The translations under genes were made by a program, and so were the position numbers. Below, in pieces: positions 54,584-64,000 of a stretch of DNA of 64,000 bases. Origin of the DNA: Lentinus brumalis. Lineage: Eukaryota; Basidiomycota; Agaricomycetes; Polyporales; Polyporaceae. The stretch covers positions 744,001 through 808,000 of the forward strand of contig MARA01000016.1 in assembly GCA_001792895.1 (NCBI GenBank), given 5' to 3'. Position 1 is the first letter of the stretch, and each line of letters starts with the position of its first letter. The notes below the pieces were generated by a model, which saw only the letters and a list, made by a program, of their open reading frames with translations, made no database searches and was not told where the DNA came from.

Positions 54584-56453
54584 CTACTCGTGCAGGCGGT
54601 TCTGCGTCAAGTAGTGTCGCGGGAGCCAGTCTGGCACCGTATACTGTTTGCCCGCGATGTCTGCGACGATGATCCCTGCGACGGCCTCGGCGCTGAAGGA
54701 GTGACGAGTCGCGGTCAGTCGAGACGTGATAGCCACCTCAAGGCCAGAGACGAGCGTTGGAAGTCAGGCTCACCATCCGTATGCACGAGGCATGCCGTGC
54801 CCGGTGTACCCAGCTGCGATGTATTGACCTTTGTGTGCGTCGGGTTGTGCTGGGTCCATCACGGGCCCGACCTGTCATAGTGCGTATGGTGAGCATGTGC
54901 TGAAAGGGCTACGGCTGAAGACGACTCACGAAGGGATCGTGCGTCTTCGTGTAGCCCATGATGCCGGTCTACAAGAAGTCAGCCATTCGTCCCGAGAGCT
55001 CGACCGTGAATGGCGCTCACCCATTCCATCTCCGGCTCCCGCCCAGGCTCGTACTTGCCCGGGAACGCAGCAGGCAGGAACTTGCGCAGCGTGTCGCCAA
55101 CTACAGGGTTGACGCTCGCGTCGTCGACCGTATACAGCTCGAATTTCGGCTTCGTCGACTCGCGACCGCCACCCAGGATTACCAGAGGTTCGGTCTCCTC
55201 GCCAGCCAGAGGGCGCGGGAACCAGTACTCGAACCCATCGTTCCCGTCCCAACTTGACTTCGTTATGTTGTCCAGCGAGGCGGCGGCACGCAGCGAGATA
55301 ATTTGGCCGCGAGTGGGGATGATGCCTGAGGGACCGTGCATGTGCGGGAGGAGATGCGAGGCGTAGGCGTTCGTCGCGTGCAGGACATACGAGCAGGTGA
55401 TGGGGCCGCGCGAGGTGGTCAGGTTCCACCGCCGCGATGAGGTGTCGGAGGTGGCAAGGATGGGAGCGATTGCGGTGACGGGGGTGTTGGTGTGCAGGGT
55501 GAGGTTAGAGCCGAGGGTGTCCTTCGTGAGGTTGTAGAGGTGCGTGACGAGCTTGAGGGGCCAAAGGTTGTGTCCTGGGGCGTGAATAGCGGGGTACTCG
55601 GCGCCGTACGTCTGCGAGATACAAGGAAATTAGCAGTTAGACAGTCAGGTCGTCCGCACTGGAGGTCACGCTTGCCTCTTTTACTTCGTCCTTACTCAGA
55701 AACTTGACGCTGTCGACGTTGATCCCCGCAGCCTTCGCGGCTGCATAGTCGGCGTTAGCCACGACGACCTCGGGTTCCGTGAAAAGCAAGGTCGTATGTC
55801 CGCCTTCGACCAGGTCAACCGCCGCTTCGGCTCCCGTTTTCTTGATGAGCCTGACGATGGAAGATGACGTGTGCTGCTCGAGAGAAATCGCCCTGACGGC
55901 TTCCTCGGTGCCGTACAGCGCGGAGTAGCCGACGACTCCTTGGAAGAACGCAGGCGTGAGGTGACCTCCGTTCCGTCCTGTAAGTTCCATCAGCATTCAT
56001 GTTTTCGTGCCATCACAGCAGTGGCTATACCCGTGGCACCCGAGCCTGCGTGCAGTCCGTCAATTCACTACATAGTTGTAGCCCATAAGAGGACGACCTA
56101 CCAAAATCTCTCGCCTCTAGGATCGTGATCTTCAAGTCCTTGCCATCCACACCCTCCTCCAAGAGGAGACGCGAGATGTGGTACGCAGCAGAAACCCCGG
56201 TGATCCCTGAGCCGATGATGCAGATGTCCGCGTCGTGCGTGAGCGCGCCGGTGCTGCCCTCCTTCCCGAGCGGGTTCGCCCCCGGGGTGTCAACCCACAG
56301 CGACTTGGTTGGGTTCGGTACTGGAAGAGCTGCAGGTCCGCTTTGTACAGGGAGCTCGATCACCGCTTGTTCCTCGGCGATGGCGTTCAGGACGAGAGGC
56401 AGCGTTGACATGACTGTGAGTAGGAAGCGCGAGAAGCTAGAGAAAGATCGCAT
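54584..56453 (-). CDS. Secreted FAD-dependent oxidoreductase (DAO type)
   Basis: The N-terminus from 56453 is a probable signal peptide (MRSFSSFSRFLLTVMSTLPL). It is followed by the dinucleotide-binding motif CIIGSGITGVSAAYH and, after an intron of about 120 nt, GRNGGHLTPAFF, a hallmark of the DAO family of FAD oxidoreductases. Further blocks are HATNAYASHLLPHM, PTRGQIISLRA, DGFEYWFPRP, GIMGYTKTHDPF and the C-terminal GQYIAAGYTGHGMPRAYG with AEAVAGIIV, which form the FAD-binding fold. At least six exons; stop at 54584. Such enzymes oxidise amines or amino acids; the substrate is unknown. It is divergent from the ketopantoate reductase gene, 218 nt apart, so a shared promoter is likely. An ATG at 56483 is an alternative start. 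Confidence 0.88.
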
Positions 56454-56671
56454 CGACAGGCTGACACGTCCGGTTGACCACAAAAGGTCCCTCAGAAGTC
56501 GCTTGTTTCAGACGAGTGAGGAGGAAGGAGGTTTGACTCAACGGCTCGCGATCATCACGGTGGTCAAGTTGAAGTTGTACTTATCAGAAACGATGATAAG
56601 ATAAGTAAGTATGCGCGCTTACGCTCGCTACATCTCTCCACCAGAACCAAACTAGGACCGTGACGAACACC

Positions 56672-58379
56672 ATGACCTCCCCACTCAAGGACGTCCTGCT
56701 CATCGGATATGGCGCTGTCGGTGCTATATGTATGTTACGTTTTCTGAGTTCAGCGGGGAGAGATTACTTACTTAACGCTGACCGCTGACGCACGCGCGAT
56801 CGTTCAACCAATCTGCGGATCACCCCGATAACCACCGTTGTTCAACCGTTGTTCCTAGATTCGCTGATCTTGAACAGAAGCAGCGGTGCACGAGTGACTG
56901 TGGTTGCACGCAGCAACTTCGGGGCAGTCAATGGTCAGTAACGTGGATACATCTCTTTGTCAGTGGTCACTGCCGCTCACTCGTTCATCCATGCAGCCCA
57001 TGGAATGGACATTCGCAGTGCCAAGTACGGGAACATCCAAGGATGGCGGCCGGATAGATGTGCGTCGTATCTCCCTCAAATGAATGTCTGAACCGGTATC
57101 TTCACCATGCACTGAACGGATAGTGTTTCCCAAACTCGAACACGCACCCGATCGGCCGTACGCCTACGTATTTCTCACCACTAAAGCGATCCCCGAGCTC
57201 CAGCGCACTCCCGCTCTCCTAGCACCCCTGCTCATCAACCCATACGCCAGCACGCACCCGCAGCCGACGTATGTGCTCATGCAGAACGGCCTCGGGGTTG
57301 AGACGGAGCTATACGACGCGCTCAAGAGGCTGAAGCCCGAGGAGGAGCCGCGCATCGTGAGCACTGCGGTGTGGATCGGGACGAACCTCGTCAGTCAGAA
57401 TCACGTCGAGCAAAACGCGGTCGAGCATAACGACTTTGTCAGTCCTTCTCTTCTTCATCTTCCTCCTCATCTTCCTCTTCTGCCCTCTTTATCTCTGAGT
57501 CGTTTGCTGGTACTGACCCACCGCCACGGCGCCCGCATTACAGGACCGAGTCTCGATGGGCATCTACCGCCGCACGAACCTCACCGCAACCGAGAACACA
57601 CCCTCAGAAGCCGCGCTCCTCGACGAGCTCGCGGATCTCCTGCGCGCGGGCGGGAGCCAGGTAACGGTCGTGCCCGAGATCCAGCGCGTCAAGTTCGCGA
57701 AGAACATGTGGAACGCCGTGCTGGGCGCGTCCGCCGCTCTCGCGCGGGAGTCGCTCAGGGCGTTCTTCCGTCCGCCGGAGTGCGAGCCGGGGTACGAGCC
57801 TGGCTCTGCGCCTCAGCCTCGAACTCAGACAGAGTCGAGGGAAACGCAGACGGAGAGCGAGAGGCGGACGGCGGACGTCCCGCGTGCGTCGCCCGCGCTC
57901 GGGCAATACACCATCCCGCTCCTGTACGATGCCCTGCAGGAGCTGTCTGCGGTCGGCCAGAAGCTCTTCGCATCCCCAGAGAACCCGGGCGGCCCTGTGG
58001 AAGGCATCGACCCCGACGTTGCGTACAAGACGCTGCTGAACACGGCGCGGATCCACGCACGGCCGGACAGCAAGCATCTGGCGAGCATGCTGGTGGACGT
58101 CCAGGCCGGACGGCCGCTGGAGGTCGAGCATGTCGTAGGGGAGGTTGTGAGGATGGGCCGGAGAGCGGGAGTGGGCATGCCGGTGAGTGTGCTTTGTTCA
58201 GCAGGATCGTGCAGCTCCAAGCAGTAGCCCGCCATCTTACCGTCGTGCTGACGCTGACGCTAATGATTGTGTTTTGTACGGTGCAGAGGATGGAGACGCT
58301 TTACGCGTTGCTGCTCGTGGTCCAGAATCAGGCCTTGCGCAAGTACCGGGAGGGTGCCAGTGCTAGGCCGCAGCTGTGA
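56672..58379 (+). CDS. 2-dehydropantoate 2-reductase (ApbA/PanE family)
   Basis: Exon 1 encodes MTSPLKDVLLIGYGAVGAI, the NAD(P)-binding glycine motif. Short exons follow (YSLILNRSSGARVTVVAR, AHGMDIRSAKYGN), then a long one with YVFLTTKAIPEL and PTYVLMQNGLGVE. The catalytic-domain exon carries VKFAKNMWNAVLGA with the KxxxN signature, and the C-terminus TLYALLLVVQNQAL closes it. The reaction reduces ketopantoate to pantoate in vitamin B5 and CoA synthesis, but fungal members often act on other keto substrates. An Arg/Glu/Thr-rich insertion (about 57790-57890) interrupts the C-terminal domain. The long alternative frame over 57084-58379 is a shadow. Confidence 0.88.
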
Positions 58380-58839
58380 CTCGGCCAACTCCAGCGCCTC
58401 GTCGGGGGGTAATATCAGTCAGACGAAACATACACATACGGTACGGTACGTCGCTGCAGTCATGATGGAGCGCAATCTGAGCTTAAGCCGCAGACGTCGA
58501 GTATGAGGGGGAGCCGATCAGCCGGAGATACATCCCTCTGGCCATGCACAATGCTTCGGTGAGACCGTGTGCCACTCATGGGTATGTATTCGACTCCCTT
58601 CCGCTCTTTGCTGGTACGATAACATGTTCATTCACATCGACACATCGCATCCCGCTCCCTCATCTTGCCCGCTCTGCTCTGTGCCACCCGCTTCCCTCGT
58701 CTGCTCGGCATGACACGCCGATCGCGCCGCCTCCGTCACTTCTACATGTAGTATATACTAGTCGCCCCATCAATGGAGGAGCCTTCAACGGCCGCGAAGC
58801 CAGGAACTGACGACGACCACATATTAGAACCATACGTGA

Positions 58840-60543
58840 CTAAGTAGGCTGAAACGTACCCGGCGCAAGTTCTTTCATTCCCGGTAGAGAAGCGACATTG
58901 CTCTGCGACGACTTTCGGTGCTGTTTACGGACCTCTGCCGCCTGCGCCTTGAGCTTCTCCGTTAACTTCTCGCACATCTTCGCGCGAAGGGTCGCGTCTA
59001 AGCGCGAGTCGTTGAGCGAGGGCATCTGCCACTGCACCAGCCGGCCGTGGGTCCCTGTGCCTCGTGTGTTTATGCCGGAACCAGTGACCTCGCGATAACA
59101 CGCGAAGTACGTCGCGCACAGCCCGCAAGAAGGCTTCGAGACACCGATGTACGCGATGGTGTCCTCGATCCCCTGATCATGTAGGCGCGCCAGGAGAGCG
59201 CATTCGCAGTGAACGAACGATTCATCGGCACTTTGAACAGAAGCTGAAGGTTAGTAGTACAGTGCGATGAGTGTCCAGCACCACATTCAGACCGCTCAAA
59301 GGGCGCACCTGCTGAGGCATCAGCGGATCTCTTGTTCACGATACTGCGCAGGTTGTCGACGGCCTCGGCGTACTCGGCTTCTCCTACGTCCTCCCAGCCG
59401 ACCTTCACAAGGGTGGCTTTGAGCTGCTCCTCCGATATGACCGCGGTCTTTGCCGAAGCTCGCTGGCTGGGGGCACGGATAACTGTGGGTGGACGGTCAC
59501 GGTCGTCGAAGAGGGCGCCGGCCACCGTCGACGATACCACCGCGCTTCGGAGTGCGAGGTAGTCGAGGGTGACAGAGACAATTTTGAACAACCATTTGGC
59601 GACGTTGAACGGACGCATCGCTGTCTGCTTCGTGGCATTCTGTTCGCCCTCAGCTTCCTCGGAAGGACACCGAACTACATACGGATGTCCAGTCAGCCAA
59701 GAACGTCAACTTCATACCTAGGAGAGCAACTGCCAACCACGGATATAGTCAGTACAGAGGGGCCAAAGGTGCCGCCCCTCCTTCATGAGCCGGACCAGAA
59801 GGTGGTTGTACAGGCGCAGCTTTAACAGCGTCTGGACGTCCGCGTCGGGGACCTTGTATTCCCCAGGCTTCCCCTCGAGACGACCGCGCTCGTGCTTGAG
59901 GAGTCCTGCTACGGCCGCGATGCTCTTGCCGACCTCGCGGAGGCGTTCACAATCCTCCCCCAAGCAGGCTTGGAGGGCCCGCAGCGTGCGTTTCTCCTCA
60001 CCGTCGCAGCCAGCGCGCTCATCTGCGGGTTCCCCATCGAGGACGTCTGCGACGAGCATGACGAACCGTTCGTCCCGGGCATCCTTCGTGACGCGCTGCT
60101 TGATCTTCGCCCAACAGTGGTGGAGGGCCCTCATCTCGCCTAGCTGCAACTCCTTCTGCAGCGGGGTGTACTCCAACGTGACCGATACTTAGTACCGCGC
60201 TCCCAGCTCCGGACCCCTGGAGGTAGAACTCGCGCACCCGACGGAGATGGGCGACGAGGTACAGAATGTGGTGCACGACGTCGTCCGTGACTCCCGCCGT
60301 CTGCGCCAGGACGAACGTCGCGGGATGCGCTGCGCTCGTAGGCCGGAATGCGACGGCAGTGGCCTGATCCTTCTGAGTCTCTGCGTCGATCAGGAGGCGT
60401 GCGAAGCTGTCCAAGACAGGGGGAATGCCGCTCTTTGGGGAGGGCCTCCCCTCGACCGCAGGGTGCAGGTCGAGTCGGCGGCGGTCGTCAATCTCGTGGA
60501 GTGCGCAGAGCACGATTGCCAGTTTGGATCGTTGTCGTCGCAC
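58840..60543 (-). CDS. OTT_1508-like deaminase family protein
   Basis: The C-terminal part reads DESFVHCECALLARLH and YIGVSKPSCGLCATYF, that is the zinc-deaminase signature HxE plus CxxC typical of the fungal OTT_1508-like deaminases, then a charged tail ending at 58840. The N-terminal module has LDSFARLLIDAE, DDVVHHILYLVAHLRRV, and KIRLYNHLL-like helices (LKLRLYNHLLVRLM). In the best frame this module ends CTDYIRGWQLLS and a stop at about 59718, whereas the downstream exons continue in a frame reachable only with a different phase. Either an unrecognised splice or a disabling change lies there. The start near 60543 is also uncertain (no good ATG). The substrate is not known; related proteins are thought to act on nucleotides or nucleic acids. 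Confidence 0.7.
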
Positions 60544-60873
60544 ATCGGATCGTGGTGATCGTGGTCGAAGGTAAGTAGTCGATAGCTGGAGTCGGTCACA
60601 GACTGTTAGGCCAGAAGTAAGTACTAGTACCTAAGACGAACGACGGCGTCGGCGTCTACTTACTACCGGACCGGGGAGTAAGACCTTGCCGGTGACGGTG
60701 AAGAATCCTCCAGGCTCCGGCCCACGCCCTTCGACTACGAGACCAAGATACTTAAAACATATGGGTGCATTGTAGGGTATAACAATGTCAATGTAGATAG
60801 TCTGTGAATAGCTGTCCATTCATGTCAGCGGCTCATGCGACGAGGGCGGCACCGAAAACAGCAGCAAGGCCTG

Positions 60874-61019
60874 TTGCAGTTCGGAGTAAGCAAGCCTGCG
60901 AGCGAAAGTCCGAACAAGGGCTTACTAAGCGTGCGGACGGATGAGAGCACTGTAATCGTTCTACTCAACCTTGCGTCTTGCACATCCGCCTCACGTCCGT
61001 CCGTTCACTCGCTTGCTCA
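60874..61019. repeat. Direct repeat A (first copy, 146 bp)
   Basis: The sequence from TTGCAGTTCGGAGTAAGC to CACTCGCTTGCTCA is identical, base for base as far as I can read, to 61867-62012, offset 993 bp. It contains an imperfect inverted repeat around GCTTACT and AGTAAGC. Confidence 0.95.
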
Positions 61020-61244
61020 TTGCTGGAGACATACGTCTCGTTTTCTATACTCTGCTTTACATACTTGTAATCCAATATCGATGGCCACCACGAGAGGGCG
61101 AGCCTGCATTTGGCTATTCAAGGCATCGTCAGGATGGGCAATTTCGAGCGACGAGGTCATGCTACGAATGCACGGAAAAGTCTGGAAAGGGGCTATGAAC
61201 TGAAGCCACGACATGGTGCTCCTGCACAAGCCATTACTTACCCT

Positions 61245-61460
61245 GCCTTCAGGGCAAGCCGTTGTGGGCACACTTAGCCTTCAGGGCACGCCGTTACGGG
61301 CACGCCGTTACGGGCACGCCATTATGGGCACTGTGAACACCTTCATGGCACGCCGGTACGGGCGCTGTGAATGCCTTTAGGGCACGCCGGTACGGGCACT
61401 GGTGAACGCCTTCAGGGCATGCCGGTACGGGCATCTTGGACGCCGTCAGGGCACGCCAAT
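61245..61460. repeat. Minisatellite with GGGCACGCCGKTAC core
   Basis: At least six imperfect units built on CCTTCAGGGCACGCCGGTACGG, often followed by GCACTGTGAA, occur in tandem with length variation. The array lies only in the longer of the two A-to-B spacers and has no coding support, although one reverse frame stays open with recurring PVPACPEGVH. Confidence 0.9.
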
Positions 61461-61619
61461 GCGGAAGACTCTTACAGGCAGCCAATCCAGGCATTCTCGC
61501 GACTTCAAGACAGAAATTGGCTAGTGACATTGACTATCAAAGGTTTGATTCTACTACAGCTACAGCTACGCCTGGGTGGGGGAGTCGGTGCGAGGTCCGA
61601 CTGTTGTGGCTTCGCTGTT

Positions 61620-61866
61620 GTGGGGAGTCGGACCTACTCACCACCTCGCGCTCGAGCAGGATTCTGGCAGGGATTAATGGGATATGGCATGCACCGGGAT
61701 GCTCCTGCTTCGGGCTTCCCGGACCAGCGGATGTCTACATCATAGTCCCGACCTCCCTCGTCGCATCTCGGAGTCGATACAAAGGTTCGACTGCGGCCAG
61801 AATCCTGGCCTCCTCCCAGAGCTTGTTATACGATTGTCGAAGAAGTGAAGCATGCAATTAGGAAGC
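61620..61866. repeat. Direct repeat B (first copy, 247 bp)
   Basis: It matches 62039-62285 (offset 419 bp) without visible differences. Because the second copy overlaps the end of the glycoprotein gene, this copy carries an orphan version of that gene's last 13 codons and stop on the minus strand. Repeat A' follows immediately. Confidence 0.95.
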
Positions 61867-62012
61867 TTGCAGTTCGGAGTAAGCAAGCCTGCGAGCGAAA
61901 GTCCGAACAAGGGCTTACTAAGCGTGCGGACGGATGAGAGCACTGTAATCGTTCTACTCAACCTTGCGTCTTGCACATCCGCCTCACGTCCGTCCGTTCA
62001 CTCGCTTGCTCA
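61867..62012. repeat. Direct repeat A' (second copy)
   Basis: Identical to 60874-61019. It abuts repeat B directly and is separated from B' by only 26 bp, against 600 bp between A and B. Confidence 0.95.
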
Positions 62013-62038
62013 CCCACCCACCCACACCTAGTGCCTTG

Positions 62039-62285
62039 GTGGGGAGTCGGACCTACTCACCACCTCGCGCTCGAGCAGGATTCTGGCAGGGATTAATGGG
62101 ATATGGCATGCACCGGGATGCTCCTGCTTCGGGCTTCCCGGACCAGCGGATGTCTACATCATAGTCCCGACCTCCCTCGTCGCATCTCGGAGTCGATACA
62201 AAGGTTCGACTGCGGCCAGAATCCTGGCCTCCTCCCAGAGCTTGTTATACGATTGTCGAAGAAGTGAAGCATGCAATTAGGAAGC
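62039..62285. repeat. Direct repeat B' (second copy, overlaps gene end)
   Basis: The second copy of 61620-61866. Its right end runs into the terminal exon of the secreted glycoprotein gene; the repeat stops at 62285, inside codons upstream of FLIACFTSSTIV. This sets one breakpoint of the tandem duplication within the gene. Confidence 0.95.
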
Positions 62286-63683
62286 CAGCCATCATCCCGA
62301 GACCGCCACTACCAAGGAGAGGCGCAGCGCCGTTGCCGGCACCACCGGTCGGACTCGGAGACGCGCTACCAGTGCTGCTGCCGGTACCAGATGGCGCTGC
62401 AGACTGGAAATCATTCACAGATTAGCAACTCCTCTTGCCAAGGCCATTAAATGCATGTGCTGGGACTTACCGCGCTGCTGCGCTGGGTGCCAGTGGCAGA
62501 GGCCCCCGAAGACGTAGACGTAGACGCAGACGTGCCGGTGACGGAAGCGGATGTGGATGCGGCGAAACTGCCGACGGTCGAGACTGGACTGCACGACGAC
62601 GTCTTTGGGGCATCGTGAGCGGGCGGCGTCGCAGGCTGGCCCTGCCGGAACGTCGACGTGCCATAGACACCCATGGGCTGTCAATGAAGGAAGAAGAGCG
62701 TCACGTCACCGGTGGTCAGCAACGGTCTCTTCGTAACGGGAGGATAGCGGAAGAGAAGAGAGGCGAGGCACCTCACCTCGCCGGTATCGCCTTTGCACGC
62801 GTCGAACGAGCCTGCGTCGTAGTTGCCGGGCATGTTCCACGCGCAGCCCATGACGTCGTAGATGTGCTGGCAGAGCGCGGGGGCTTTGGGGCCGCCCTTG
62901 CACGCGCGGATGCAGAACTCGTCGACTGCCATGAAGTTCTATATTTCATTGGCGGTGTGTGCCAGTGAGCGAGCATGTCTCGTGTGCCAAAAAGTGTCAC
63001 GCTCACCGTCCACTCGTGGATCTGCTGGAGGTCGCCGAAGGCACTCGAGAACACCAAGCCGCCGATTGGATTGCCTGCGTGTAACGTGGAAGTAAGCAGT
63101 CCATGTTAACCTCAAGTCATCCTCGACGCTCGATGTCGCAGAGGCAGGGCCGTCGACGCACCGTTTCCATCCGCGCCGTGCGGATCGAGTTCGCCGCCTC
63201 CGTCAGTGCCGTTTGGGATGTTCAGCTTCGTGAGGTCGCCCACACCCGTGACCTGCACATAGTCCGGAGTCTGCACGAAATGCGCGCCGGTGATGGCGCC
63301 GTCCGGGATCAGACGGGTGCCGTAGCCCGGCTTGAGGCACCACGCAACCTCGATGCGCTCCGTGTTGCCGATCGTAGAGGCCGCACCCGGTGTGGGGGGC
63401 GCGAAGAGACAGAAATCGTCGATGCCGTTGACTGTACGAGTACATGCCACATGGGCGCCGTAAGATATCTATGCACTAGGCGCTTGAGTTCAGGCCGGAA
63501 CTACGCACTGTACAAGTTCTGGCACATCGAATTCTGGTCGCTCCCCGTGCCGCACTGGTTCGTCCCCGACTGGCCCTGCTCGGATGTCTTGGGAGCATTG
63601 GATGGCAGGTAAGTCGCGCTGTACGTCTGCGCAAGTGCGCCAGAGGCCAACGCGAGTGAAAGGAGAGTTGCCGACGAAAACAT
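62245..63683 (-). CDS. GPI-anchored secreted glycoprotein (macrophage-activating-glycoprotein-like)
   Basis: It starts at 63683 with a signal peptide (MFSSATLLSLALASGALAQ). The conserved Cys-rich body spans several exons: NQCGTGSDQNSMCQNLY, INGIDDFCLFAPPTPG, NTERIEVAWCLKPGYGTR, HFVQTPDYVQVTGVGDL, GGELDPHGADGNG, QIHEWT, FCIRACKGGPKAP, CQHIYDVMGCAWNMPGNY and PMGVYGTSTFRQG. A Ser/Thr-rich stalk follows and the protein ends with a short hydrophobic tail (GMMAGFLIACF) typical of a GPI signal. About 346 codons. Members of this basidiomycete family are cell-surface or secreted glycoproteins of unclear biochemical role. The last codons, stop and 3' UTR lie in direct repeat B'. Confidence 0.88.
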
Positions 63684-64000
63684 CGGGAGGGAAGGAATGG
63701 GGGAAAGAGGGTGAAGTATGAAGGAGGATGGGGAGACCGGAATCAGAGAAGGATTGTCCCTTGTCACCGCGGGCAACGGTTATGAGGAGGATCGTGGCCG
63801 CTGGGTGTCATGAAAAACAAAGATTGAGGAAGCGGAATTGGTCCCGCCGTCCACACGGGATATTCTACCCGTTCATACCCAAAGATAGCGAGGAAGCGGC
63901 GTCACGGCCATTGACTTTCTCGACTGCGGCTGCAACGGCATCCCGAGGACGGTGCACCAGTACCCCGAGTAAATTGATAGCACGAGCACTAGTCTACAGA
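63684..64000. other. Promoter-side end of window
   Basis: This is the region upstream of the glycoprotein gene. The minus strand is CT-rich just before the start codon (CCTCTTTCCCCCATTCCTTC), a usual feature of highly expressed fungal genes. No other gene is seen. Confidence 0.4.

Noticed and set aside
57084..58379. 431-codon frame on the plus strand
   Set aside because: It begins in the ketopantoate reductase frame but reads through an intron into an Arg-rich wrong frame. The spliced model keeps the family motifs.
61245..61460. CRISPR-like array
   Set aside because: The units are contiguous, variable in length and degenerate with no unique spacers, and the genome is eukaryotic. It is a minisatellite.
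60874..62012. A/A' repeats as LTRs of a small retrotransposon
   Set aside because: The interior has no coding sequence, there are no TG...CA ends or target-site duplication that I can see, and the B/B' arrangement is better explained by tandem duplication.

Overview
The window is nuclear DNA of a filamentous basidiomycete, most likely an agaricomycete such as a polypore (inferred). Nearly every gene is split by 45-65 nt GT-AG introns. The recognisable genes are fungal housekeeping genes (VPS1, SYS1, HSP78, ABP1, a BCS1-like AAA ATPase) mixed with families typical of mushroom genomes (MYND-finger, F-box-like, OTT_1508-like deaminase, macrophage-activating-glycoprotein-like). No tRNA, rRNA, CRISPR or intact transposon was seen. 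Exon coordinates were worked out by hand from splice signals, reading-frame continuity and comparison of paralogues inside the window.

Layout. About 0.5-9.7 kb and 22.6-31.2 kb form a gene-family nursery: six apparently intact MYND-finger genes in two architectures, two internally deleted MYND relics, and an unrecognised family with two intact and two decayed copies. One MYND gene with its flanks exists as a 1.8 kb inverted duplicate (6.0-7.8 and 24.7-26.5 kb). Between the two clusters lie VPS1 (+), a BCS1-like ATPase (-) and SYS1 (-). From 33 to 40 kb come a single-pass membrane protein, an F-box-like protein and mitochondrial HSP78.

From 40.3 to 54.0 kb there is a second inverted duplication. 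Arms of about 2.7 kb, each with an F-box-like gene and mitochondrial-carrier sequence, face each other around ABP1 and a third F-box-like gene. The left carrier is complete. The right carrier lacks its first third and carries a 13-nt deletion, so the left arm looks like the source. Two further 3'-end relics of the F-box-like family lie outside the arms.

The right end holds a divergent pair (secreted FAD oxidoreductase and ketopantoate reductase), an OTT_1508-like deaminase, a complex direct-repeat block and a GPI-anchored secreted glycoprotein whose last codons lie inside that block.

The housekeeping genes act in separate processes (vacuole/Golgi traffic, mitochondrial proteostasis, actin patches) and do not form one pathway. 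The distinctive content is the local birth and death of gene families, possibly including recruitment of several GC-AG introns.
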